Origin: Chitinophagaceae bacterium
GTDB taxonomy: Bacteria; Bacteroidota; Bacteroidia; Chitinophagales; Chitinophagaceae
Direction: 5' to 3'
Length of the DNA: 64,000 nt
NCBI GenBank assembly: GCA_024508725.1
Contig: JANINS010000004.1
Span: 1,072,163 to 1,136,162, forward strand
The notes below the pieces were generated by a model that was not told where the DNA came from, searched no databases, and saw nothing but the letters and a program-made list of their open reading frames with translations. The stretch's first letter is position 1. Every line of letters begins with the position of its first letter. Shown here piece after piece: positions 51,391 to 58,386 of the stretch. Both the position numbers and the translations under genes were made by a program.

Positions 51391-51870
51391 TTATTTCACG
51401 CCATCATTCTTTCTCATGAATTCGAGTAGATTTCTTGCTTCATCATCAGAAAGGTTTTGATTGGGCATTCTTACCAAACAAATCTCCAGCTGAGCCTGTG
51501 CTTTAGGATCTTTATTAAGCATTTCATCTGTGTTTGTGATGAAGTTCATGATCCATTCTGGCTTATGACGTCCGGTAACACCTTTCCAACCTGGGCCAAC
51601 AAGCTTTTCATCAGTCAGCTTATGGCATCCACTGCATTTTACGCCATACACTTTTTCGCCTTCAGTAGCTTTTGCCTGGTCAAGGCTTGCACCTAACTCT
51701 ACACTGGTATACTTTCCTTCTCCCCTGTTGGGATCATAAGAAGGATTACCATTTTCGGTAGACTCTGAAGTTTCAGCTGATTTGTTTTCGTCACCTTTTG
51801 GTGAGTCTTTCTGATTGCCACAGGCGATTCCGAAAACGATCAACCCGGCGATAATGAACAGTTTCTTCAT
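51391..51870 (-). CDS. Class I c-type cytochrome lipoprotein upstream of nosZ
   Basis: The 159-residue lipoprotein (signal ending VFGIAC) has an Asp/Ser/Glu-rich linker and then one haem-c domain with CSGCH at residues 79-83, GPGWKGVTGRHKPEWI and the axial Met in VRMPNQNLSDDEA (Met135). It is the first gene of the nos transcript, so it is the likely electron donor to NosZ. An Fnr-type palindrome and a -7 box lie upstream at the spacing found in the other regulon members. Confidence 0.92.
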   Translation of the reverse strand: MKKLFIIAGLIVFGIACGNQKDSPKGDENKSAETSESTENGNPSYDPNRGEGKYTSVELGASLDQAKATEGEKVYGVKCSGCHKLTDEKLVGPGWKGVTGRHKPEWIMNFITNTDEMLNKDPKAQAQLEICLVRMPNQNLSDDEARNLLEFMRKNDGVK

Positions 51871-51891
51871 ATTTGATTTGTTTTAACTTTA

Positions 51892-51936
51892 CAAAAATCG
51901 ATCGCTATGCACCAGTTGTTTATGCGTAGAATCATA
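51892..51936 (-). promoter_or_regulatory. Crp/Fnr-type site and -7 box of the cytochrome c/nosZ operon
   Basis: The palindrome TATGCGTAGAATCATA (51921-51936, 12 of 16 to the perfect site) and minus-strand box GATTTTTG (51899-51892, 7 of 8 to TAnnTTTG). The centre-to-box-end distance is 36.5 bases. Confidence 0.75.
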
Positions 51937-51954
51937 AAGAGACCTTTTGGTGAA

Positions 51955-51970
51955 TATGATTCTTGTCATA
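51955..51970 (+). promoter_or_regulatory. Crp/Fnr-type palindrome upstream of the regulator gene
   Basis: TATGATTCTTGTCATA, both half-sites close to consensus, 58 bases before the regulator ATG. No -7 box is found at the 36.5-base distance, so it may work as an autoregulatory or repressing site. Confidence 0.65.
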
Positions 51971-52027
51971 CCTGCTGATGACTTTTATCATCTTTACCGG
52001 CTATTCAGAAAGATAGTTTTGATCGTT

Positions 52028-52624
52028 ATGATGATAGATATTGACCTGCTTTTGGCCTGTGGTGCCAGCTATAAAAAGGTTTCCAAAGGAGAAATTATCT
52101 TTTGGGAAGGCAGTATTGCCAGTTTTTATCATCAACTGGTTGAAGGGAAAGTAAAATGGTGCAGTGTAGATGATGAAGGCAAAGAATACATCCACTATAT
52201 TGTTCAGGCCGGTGAGTGTTTTGGAGAACTGCCTTTATTCGATAACGAACCATTTGCAGCAACGGCAGTGGCAGAAGAAGATTCCCTTATACTTCGTTTA
52301 CACAGATCTAATTTCCAGCACCTGCTTAAAGAGAATGCTGAGATACATTTTTCATTTTCGAAATTGCTGGCCGAAAGATTACGTTTCAAATTCCTGCTAT
52401 TAAAAGAGCTATCCTGTTATTCACCAGAGCATCGGATCACTACGCTTATCAATTATCTAAAAAAGAACAACAAAAACTACTGTCCAAAATGTCATAAGCT
52501 TCTTTTGACAAGACAGCAGATCGCTAATATGACTGGCCTAAGGGTTGAAACAGTTATACGGGCTATGAAAGACATGGAAGAGCGTCAGATGCTCACCATC
52601 GAAAAAGGGAAAGTCTATTGTTGA
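52028..52624 (+). CDS. Crp/Fnr family transcription regulator
   Basis: The product is 198 residues from ATG 52028 (MMIDIDLLLACGASYKK). The longer frame starts at TTG and would cross a palindromic operator, so it is rejected. The N-terminal cyclic-nucleotide-type beta-roll includes FWEGSIASFYHQLVEGKVKW and ECFGELPLFDNEPFAATAVA. The C-terminal winged helix reads LLLTRQQIANMTGLRVETVIRAMKDME; the Glu and Arg of ETVIR are those that contact the GA step in Crp/Fnr. A CPKCH motif lies just before the DNA-binding helix. It is not a [4Fe-4S] Fnr (no N-terminal Cys cluster). It probably controls the surrounding nos/NO genes. Confidence 0.88.
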   Translation: MMIDIDLLLACGASYKKVSKGEIIFWEGSIASFYHQLVEGKVKWCSVDDEGKEYIHYIVQAGECFGELPLFDNEPFAATAVAEEDSLILRLHRSNFQHLLKENAEIHFSFSKLLAERLRFKFLLLKELSCYSPEHRITTLINYLKKNNKNYCPKCHKLLLTRQQIANMTGLRVETVIRAMKDMEERQMLTIEKGKVYC

Positions 52625-52669
52625 TATGATTGCAATCATACCTGTTTCTTTGCAGCGAAAGCAATTTTG
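52625..52669 (+). promoter_or_regulatory. Crp/Fnr-type site and -7 box of the haem-copper-like protein gene
   Basis: The perfect 16-base palindrome TATGATTGCAATCATA (52625-52640) starts right after the regulator stop codon; the box CAATTTTG (52662-52669) ends 36.5 bases from its centre. The ATG follows 6 bases later, so the transcript is nearly leaderless. Confidence 0.82.
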
Positions 52670-52674
52670 CAGCA

Positions 52675-53907
52675 ATGAACATGCAATTCCGGTACTGGCT
52701 CCGATTATCCATTTTTAATTTTCTACTTGTTGCACTTCTTGGTGTTACACTCAGGTATAAAATCGTTTATTCGTTACCGTTTTTAGATCAGAAGCATTTA
52801 CTGCATGCTCACTCTCATTTTGCTTTTGCAGGCTGGATATCACAGTTACTGATGGCTTTCATGGTTTACTACTTATCAACCTACAAACCGGAAGCATTTA
52901 AGCGATATCGGGCTGTGTTGTATGCCAACCTGTTCAGTGCTTACGGAATGTTACTCTCTTTTCCTTTTGAAGGTTATGGTGGCATTTCTATCACTTTCTC
53001 AACATTTTCCATACTGGTTTCCTATTGGTTTGCTGTGCAATATTGGAGAGACCTTAATGGCTTGGCACAAAAAAACACAACGCATTTATGGTTCAAAGCA
53101 GCTAACCTTTTTGCGGTAATTTCTTCGCTCGGTGCTTTTGCCTTAGCCTGGATGATGGCCAATAAAACAATTCACCAGAACTGGTACCTGGCATCTACAT
53201 ATTTTTTTCTGCATTTTCAATACAATGGCTGGTTTTTATTTGGATGTGCAGGTTTGTTTAATTGGTTGCTCATCAAACAAAACATTCACGTAAAAGCTGC
53301 ACGAAATATTTTCTGGCTTTTTGCTGTGGCTTGTATTCCTGCATATTTTCTCTCTGCACTATGGTTACCAATCTCAACAGCCGTATATGTATCGGTAGTT
53401 GTTGCTGCATGTTTACAAATGATTGGTTGGATATTATTCGTTATTAAGATAAAACCTGCACTTAAACCTGTCATCTCTCGTCTACCTTCAATCAGCAAGT
53501 GGCTGATCGGGTTATCGGCAGCAGCACTTACTATCAAATTGCTACTGCAACTTGGTTCAACCATACCTTTTTTAAGTGATCTTGCTTTTGGTTTTCGCCC
53601 AATCGTTATCGGTTATCTGCACCTGGTGCTTCTTGCTGTGATCAGTTTATTTCTGATTGGTGTAGCAATCGCTTTTGGTCAGTTACAGGTAAATCGAACA
53701 CTTGCATCTGGAGCCATCATCTTTACTTCCGGCGTATTTTTAAATGAATTATTGTTAATGATCCAGGGTACTGCAGCGTTAAGCTATAACAACGTTCCTT
53801 ATACAAATGAGCTGTTGTTTGCAATAGCCCTGATCATGTTCCTGGGTATTTTGTTGATGAACATTAGTCAAATTACACCTAAACTGCTTAAACGATCAGG
53901 GTCGTAA
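52675..53907 (+). CDS. Multi-pass membrane protein, haem-copper oxidase subunit I-like
   Basis: The product is 410 residues from ATG 52675; the longer frame starts inside the palindrome and is rejected. About 11 to 12 membrane helices are seen. After helix 1 comes LLHAHSHFAFAGWISQLLMAF, with spaced His residues like the haem ligands of oxidase or NO reductase subunit I. YFFLHFQYNGWFLFGCAG and GYLHLVLLAVISLFLIG supply further His in helices. The full set of copper-site His for a classical HCO is not obvious. Regulation and neighbours suggest NO-related chemistry; the exact activity is unknown. Confidence 0.72.
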   Translation: MNMQFRYWLRLSIFNFLLVALLGVTLRYKIVYSLPFLDQKHLLHAHSHFAFAGWISQLLMAFMVYYLSTYKPEAFKRYRAVLYANLFSAYGMLLSFPFEGYGGISITFSTFSILVSYWFAVQYWRDLNGLAQKNTTHLWFKAANLFAVISSLGAFALAWMMANKTIHQNWYLASTYFFLHFQYNGWFLFGCAGLFNWLLIKQNIHVKAARNIFWLFAVACIPAYFLSALWLPISTAVYVSVVVAACLQMIGWILFVIKIKPALKPVISRLPSISKWLIGLSAAALTIKLLLQLGSTIPFLSDLAFGFRPIVIGYLHLVLLAVISLFLIGVAIAFGQLQVNRTLASGAIIFTSGVFLNELLLMIQGTAALSYNNVPYTNELLFAIALIMFLGILLMNISQITPKLLKRSGS

Positions 53908-53978
53908 ATTAAATTAGTGTTGAGAGTTTTTCAACAAAAAAAATGATTTCCTGAAGTCGAAAGTTAAACCATGTGTTT

Positions 53979-54023
53979 TCTGAGTTGAATCATAAAAGCT
54001 GCTTTTTAGCAGGTATAGTTTCG
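53979..54023 (+). promoter_or_regulatory. Crp/Fnr-type site and -7 box of ric
   Basis: TCTGAGTTGAATCATA (53979-53994, one strong half-site) and TAGTTTCG (54016-54023, 7 of 8). The centre-to-box-end distance is again 36.5 bases; the ATG is 18 bases after the box. Confidence 0.7.
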
Positions 54024-54040
54024 TATTCTAAACGAACAAC

Positions 54041-55021
54041 ATGAGTACAGAAACAATAACCCTCGCAGATGATGTGTTTGAGCTGAATGTTACACAACTA
54101 CCTCCCAAACTTAAACACCCAACCATCTTTGAAAGATTCGACATGTTACAACCTGGAGAAGCTTTTAGAATACTAAACGACCACGATCCCAAACCTTTAT
54201 ATTATCAATTGATCGCCGAAAGAGGAAACATCTTTAGCTGGACTTACCTTGAAAAAGGTCCGGTTTGGTGGAAAGTTCAGATCAAGAAATTAGATACTGA
54301 AAAAGGTGAAACAATTGGCGAGATTGCAGCGAAGGACATAAGAAAAGCAGAGGTATTCAAAAAATATGGAATTGATTTTTGCTGTGGTGGAAAGAAGAGT
54401 CTGAAGGAAGTATGTGAAGAGAAAGGATTGGATGTTGCTGCTGTTGAAGCAGACCTGAATGCAGGGAGTATCACATCCAATGTTCCGGTGATGAATTTTG
54501 ATAAATGGGATCCTGATTTTCTTGCAGATTACATCTTTAATCAACACCATAAATATTATTACACAGAAGAGCCTACGATCTCAGGCTTAGTGAACAAAGT
54601 AGCAGATCATCATGGCGATAGCGAGAACACTTTGCTTATGGTGAGATCCGTGTATAATGTGCTGGTAAAAGAACTTACTACTCACTTCATGAAAGAAGAA
54701 AAGATCGTATTTCCTTTCATTAAAGCTTTGATGTTAGCCTCTAGAACAGGAGACAGAAGTTTATTGGAACAACAAATGTCTATTACGGAGCCAATTCGTA
54801 TCATGGAAAGCGATCATGAAGCTGCAGGTGATCTTTTAAAACAGATCAGAACATTAACCAACGATTACACTCCACCGGCAAGTGCATGTAACAGTTACAG
54901 GTTCATGTATAAAAAACTGGAAGAGTTGGAGCAGGATCTTCACCAGCATATTCATCTCGAGAATAATGTTCTTTTCCCTAAAGCACTTGCGTTGGAAAAA
55001 GAATTGAGAAAAAGCTTGTAA
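54041..55021 (+). CDS. ric: Di-iron Fe-S cluster repair protein (RIC/ScdA/YtfE) with DUF2249 N-terminus
   Basis: The 326-residue protein has three parts. Residues 17-84 match DUF2249 (HPTIFERFDMLQPGEAFRIL, FSWTYLEKGPVWWKVQI). Residues 90-145 are the ScdA N-terminal domain with the Cys pair IDFCCGGKKSL (Cys114, Cys115). Residues about 165-320 are a hemerythrin-like four-helix bundle with the di-iron ligands in NQHHKYYYTE, VADHHGD, THFMKEEKIVFP, MESDHEAAGDLL and HIHLENNVLFP. RIC proteins restore iron-sulfur clusters damaged by NO or peroxide. A Crp/Fnr site upstream ties it to the nos regulon. Confidence 0.93.
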   Translation: MSTETITLADDVFELNVTQLPPKLKHPTIFERFDMLQPGEAFRILNDHDPKPLYYQLIAERGNIFSWTYLEKGPVWWKVQIKKLDTEKGETIGEIAAKDIRKAEVFKKYGIDFCCGGKKSLKEVCEEKGLDVAAVEADLNAGSITSNVPVMNFDKWDPDFLADYIFNQHHKYYYTEEPTISGLVNKVADHHGDSENTLLMVRSVYNVLVKELTTHFMKEEKIVFPFIKALMLASRTGDRSLLEQQMSITEPIRIMESDHEAAGDLLKQIRTLTNDYTPPASACNSYRFMYKKLEELEQDLHQHIHLENNVLFPKALALEKELRKSL

Positions 55022-55029
55022 AACAATCA

Positions 55030-55063
55030 TGTCCCGTAGTAGTTTGCGGGACATTCTTTTTTC
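55030..55063 (+). terminator. Terminator after ric
   Basis: TGTCCCG...CGGGACA, a 7-bp stem followed by ATTCTTTTTT, 8 bases after the ric stop and ending just before the next ATG. It may only partly terminate, allowing readthrough into the downstream gene. Confidence 0.78.
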
Positions 55064-55064
55064 T

Positions 55065-56132
55065 ATGAGGCCTTTAGTTGTTATACTACCATTGATCTTA
55101 TTAAGCCTGTTGCTGGCAATTTATACTGGATTGCTTCGTATTGGAGTTGGAATGCCTGGCAGTTTAGCCATAGCACATCATGGCAGCTTAATGGTGAACT
55201 CCTTTTTAGCTTCGGTGATATTTCTTGAAAGAGCTGTAAGCTTTAAATCAAAATGGTTATTGCTATTGCCTTTTGTTAATGCACTCAGTCTTGTAGCATT
55301 TGCATCAGATCGTCCTGATGTTGCTTTCCTTTTATCACTGCTTGGCTCATTCGGATTTATGGTGATGTGTGGCTGGTTTATCTACAAGTATAAAGACCCC
55401 TATTACTATGTATTCTTTATTGGGGCATTTTGTTTACTCACCGGAAATAGTTTGTTACTAAAGTCCAACTTCTACCCAGCTTCTGTTGTTTTCTGGATGC
55501 TATTTTTACTCTTCACAATTGTTGCCGAACGTCTGGAACTTACACGCTTTTTACCAGTTAGCAGAAAAGCTCATATCAGCCTTTATGCAATCTTAACATT
55601 AATGATCATCGCTGTGTTTCTTCCTTTTCATAGTTATGGAAGTAGTTTGCTTGCATTATCATTTTTATTGTGTGCAGCCTGGCTATTGAAATTTGATATG
55701 GCAAAGAAAGCCATGAAAATGCAGGGGCATCATCGCTATTCGGGTTTGTTGCTGATCGCAGGATATTTCTGGCTGATCATTACCGCAGTAATTTTATTCG
55801 TTTGGCAGAATATACCTTTTGGTTATGATGCCATGTTACACAGCTTTTTTATTGGATTTGTATTCTCCATGATATTTTCTCATGCTCCGATCATTTTACC
55901 TGCTGTAATAAAAAAGCCGATAAGAATCTATCGACCTAGCCTGTATTATTGGTTTGTATTGCTGCAACTATCACTCATCATGAGAATTACTGCTGACGTT
56001 TATGGATATTTCGAAGTAAGAAAGTTATCGGGATTGGTAAATGGAATCAGCCTCTTATTATTTTTTATTACGATCGCAGTAACAGCAGTTGCAGAATGGA
56101 GGAAGATCAGCCGCAGATCAATCAAAGCCTAA
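55065..56132 (+). CDS. Multi-pass membrane protein, NnrS-like
   Basis: The product is 355 residues from ATG 55065, after the ric terminator; the longer frame would start within the hairpin. About 11 helices are seen. Conserved-looking polar positions in membrane segments are AIAHHGSLMVNSFLASVIFLE (His pair near residue 40) and YDAMLHSFFIGFVFSMIFSHAPIILPAVI (His residues near 260-275). The latter recalls the haem/copper membrane family of NnrS. No reaction can be assigned. Placement after ric and in the NO block suggests NO stress. The 3' end overlaps the convergent sufT-like gene by 15 bases. Confidence 0.68.
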   Translation: MRPLVVILPLILLSLLLAIYTGLLRIGVGMPGSLAIAHHGSLMVNSFLASVIFLERAVSFKSKWLLLLPFVNALSLVAFASDRPDVAFLLSLLGSFGFMVMCGWFIYKYKDPYYYVFFIGAFCLLTGNSLLLKSNFYPASVVFWMLFLLFTIVAERLELTRFLPVSRKAHISLYAILTLMIIAVFLPFHSYGSSLLALSFLLCAAWLLKFDMAKKAMKMQGHHRYSGLLLIAGYFWLIITAVILFVWQNIPFGYDAMLHSFFIGFVFSMIFSHAPIILPAVIKKPIRIYRPSLYYWFVLLQLSLIMRITADVYGYFEVRKLSGLVNGISLLLFFITIAVTAVAEWRKISRRSIKA

Positions 56133-56417
56133 TATCTGTTTGGCATCTTCACTCATCTTTTCCCTTGTCCACTTTGGTTCATAAACAACATCAACAATTA
56201 CATCATCTATTTCACCATTTTCAAGCAACACTGTTTTCACTTCTTCAGGCATGAATGCAGCAGCAGGACAACTTGCAGTGGTAAGTGTCATGGTGATGTG
56301 AACATTCCTTCCATTTACATCTACACCATAGATAAGCCCGAGATCGTAGATATTCACCGGTATCTCGGGATCATAAATGGTCTTTAATCTTTTGATCACT
56401 GTTTCAGTGTTCACCAT
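56118..56417 (-). CDS. MIP18/PaaD-like (SufT-type) Fe-S assembly protein
   Basis: This 99-residue DUF59 protein has IKRLKTIYDPEIPVNIYDLGLIYGVDV, THITMTLTTASCPAAAF-type core with the conserved Cys (ITMTLTTASCPAAAFMPEEV) and VYEPKWTREKMSEDAKQILGF. It helps deliver iron-sulfur clusters. Like ric it has a Crp/Fnr-type palindrome and -7 box upstream, so cluster assembly and repair seem to be co-induced. Confidence 0.9.
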   Translation of the reverse strand: MVNTETVIKRLKTIYDPEIPVNIYDLGLIYGVDVNGRNVHITMTLTTASCPAAAFMPEEVKTVLLENGEIDDVIVDVVYEPKWTREKMSEDAKQILGFD

Positions 56418-56431
56418 CTTTATCGTTTATA

Positions 56432-56476
56432 CAAAACTCACAGAAATATTTTAGCGGTATTGTGATTCGAATCATA
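56432..56476 (-). promoter_or_regulatory. Crp/Fnr-type site and -7 box of the SufT-like gene
   Basis: TGTGATTCGAATCATA (56461-56476) contains the perfect core TGATTCGAATCA; minus-strand box GAGTTTTG (56439-56432). The centre-to-box-end distance is 36.5 bases; the ATG is 15 bases beyond. Confidence 0.8.
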
Positions 56477-56487
56477 GATGAACATTC

Positions 56488-56532
56488 TATAAAAAAGCCC
56501 CGAATGATCATTTTTAATAACCGTTCCGGGCT
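56488..56532 (-). terminator. Terminator after hutU (minus strand)
   Basis: Minus-strand AGCCCGGAA...TTCGGGGCT (one mismatch) with a long loop and six T, 23 bases after the hutU stop. Confidence 0.8.
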
Positions 56533-56554
56533 CGCTTCTTAAAGATCATTTCTA

Positions 56555-58231
56555 CTACAATTTTTGTTTGAAGTCAAGATTGTGCTGCTTCAATGTTTCT
56601 TTTGCAATATCATAACCGGCATCAGCATGACGTATCACACCCATACCCGGATCATTTCTCAACACACGACTTAATCTTGCCGCAGCATCATCTGTTCCAT
56701 CTGCAACGATCACCATTCCTGCATGAATGCTGTAACCCATTCCAACCCCACCTCCGTGATGTAAGCTCACCCAACTTGCTCCACCTGCTGTATTCACAAG
56801 CAAATTCAACACAGCCCAATCTGCAACAGCATCGCTTCCATCTAACATTGCTTCCGTTTCACGATTTGGCGAAGCAACACTTCCTGTATCAAGATGATCT
56901 CTGCCGATCACAATTGGTGCTTTTACTTTTCCGGTTCTTACCAATTCATTAAATGCAAGACCAGCTTTCTCTCTTTCACCCTGGCCTAACCAACAAATTC
57001 TTGCAGGTAATCCCTGGAATGCAATTTTTTCTTTGGCAAGTTTCAACCAGCGTTGTAAAGATTTGTTTTCAGGAAACATGTTTGCGATCACTTCATCAGT
57101 AATGGCAATATCAGCCGGATCACCACTTAAAGCAGCCCAGCGAAAAGGGCCTTTCCCTTCACAGAATAATGGACGGATATAAGCAGGAACAAACCCTGGA
57201 AAATCGAAAGCATTTTGCAAGCCTCTCTCCTTTGCTCTTGCCCGAATATTATTACCGTAATCAAAAGTGATTGCGCCACGCTTTTGTAACTCGATCATTA
57301 ATTCAACATGCAGTTTCATGCTTTCATAACTCAGATCAATGTATTGATCAGGATTTTGCTGACGAAGTACATTGGCTTGTTCATTAGAAAGCGTATGAGG
57401 AATGTAACCGATCAAAGGATCATGAGCTGAAGTTTGATCGGTGAGTGTGTCAGGGATTATGTTTCTTTCTATCAATCTTTGCAACAAATGCACAGCATTG
57501 CAAACAACTCCGATACTTACTACTTCACCTTTTTGTTTTGCTGTAATAGCTCTGTCGATCGCAGCATCAATATCCATGAACTTCTCATCAAGATATTTTG
57601 TTTCCAAACGTTTATCAACTCTCCACTCTTCTACCTCAGCTATCAATGCAACACCTTCATTCATTGTTATTGCTAAAGGCTGAGCTCCACCCATTCCACC
57701 AAGTCCGGCAGTAACATTTAAAGTTCCTTTCAACGATCCGTCAAAATGTTTGTTTGCTGCAGCAGCATACGTTTCATAAGTTCCCTGTACAATTCCCTGC
57801 GAACCGATGTAAATCCATGAACCTGCAGTCATTTGACCATACATCATCAACCCTTTCTTCTCCAGCTCATCAAAATGTTCCCAGTTTGCCCATTTAGGAA
57901 CAAGCTGGGAATTGGATATGAGTACACGTGGTGCATCTTTATGTGTTTTGAGAATAGCGACTGGTTTTCCACTTTGCACCAGCAGACTTTCATCATTTTC
58001 CAACACTTTTAAAGCCGCTATAATATTATCCAAGGCTTCAAAGTTTCTCGCAGCTTTTCCTCGTCCGCCATAAACGATAAGATCATCTGGTCTTTCTGCT
58101 ACTGCAGGATCAAGATTGTTCAATAACATTCTCAATGCTGCTTCCTGGATCCAGCCTTTGCAATTGAGCGTTGTTCCGGTAGGCGTTTTATACTTGGCTA
58201 CATCGTATCTGGTGAAACTGGTAGTTGACAT
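56555..58231 (-). CDS. hutU: Urocanate hydratase
   Basis: The product is 558 residues from ATG 58231 ([10 protein letters not shown]). It converts urocanate to imidazolone propionate in histidine degradation, using tightly bound NAD+ as electrophile. Landmarks are [88 protein letters not shown], the active-site region [13 protein letters not shown] and [20 protein letters not shown]. No other hut gene is present here. It is odd, but probably incidental, that it follows a his biosynthesis block by 12 kb. Confidence 0.96.
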   Translation of the reverse strand: MSTTSFTRYDVAKYKTPTGTTLNCKGWIQEAALRMLLNNLDPAVAERPDDLIVYGGRGKAARNFEALDNIIAALKVLENDESLLVQSGKPVAILKTHKDAPRVLISNSQLVPKWANWEHFDELEKKGLMMYGQMTAGSWIYIGSQGIVQGTYETYAAAANKHFDGSLKGTLNVTAGLGGMGGAQPLAITMNEGVALIAEVEEWRVDKRLETKYLDEKFMDIDAAIDRAITAKQKGEVVSIGVVCNAVHLLQRLIERNIIPDTLTDQTSAHDPLIGYIPHTLSNEQANVLRQQNPDQYIDLSYESMKLHVELMIELQKRGAITFDYGNNIRARAKERGLQNAFDFPGFVPAYIRPLFCEGKGPFRWAALSGDPADIAITDEVIANMFPENKSLQRWLKLAKEKIAFQGLPARICWLGQGEREKAGLAFNELVRTGKVKAPIVIGRDHLDTGSVASPNRETEAMLDGSDAVADWAVLNLLVNTAGGASWVSLHHGGGVGMGYSIHAGMVIVADGTDDAAARLSRVLRNDPGMGVIRHADAGYDIAKETLKQHNLDFKQKL

Positions 58232-58301
58232 AAAATTTTTATATGATTTTGGCAAGGCAACAAAGATAATGGACGCTTGTTTATAGCTGATTGAATTGGT
58301 T

Positions 58302-58325
58302 TAACTGATCTTGTTCAGTTTTTTT
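58302..58325 (+). other. Terminator-like hairpin upstream of pta
   Basis: AACTGA TCTTGT TCAGTT followed by TTTTTT on the plus strand, between divergent hutU and pta. No plus-strand gene ends before it. It lies upstream of the likely pta -7 box, so it is not in the pta leader if that promoter is used. Confidence 0.5.
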
Positions 58326-58362
58326 CATGATTTTGATTGGCTGAGCGATGAAATATGGCTGA

Positions 58363-58370
58363 TAGTTTTG
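58363..58370 (+). promoter_or_regulatory. -7 box TAGTTTTG of the pta-ackA operon
   Basis: An exact TAnnTTTG match 17 bases before the pta ATG; a TTG lies 23 bases upstream of it. Confidence 0.6.
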
Positions 58371-58386
58371 CATTACATTAGTTGTT

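Noticed and set aside
51947-52027. Longer N-terminus for the Crp/Fnr regulator from TTG 51947
   Set aside because: It would translate through the TATGATTCTTGTCATA palindrome, adds residues outside the family alignment and uses a TTG when two adjacent ATG codons are available at 52028.
52490-52510. CPKCH in the regulator as a haem c attachment site
   Set aside because: The protein has no signal peptide and carries a DNA-binding domain; haem c attachment is periplasmic.
52630-52674. Longer N-terminus for the haem-copper-like protein from TTG 52630
   Set aside because: The TTG lies inside the perfect operator palindrome and the added residues (including polar CSESN) precede a proper membrane protein start at ATG 52675.
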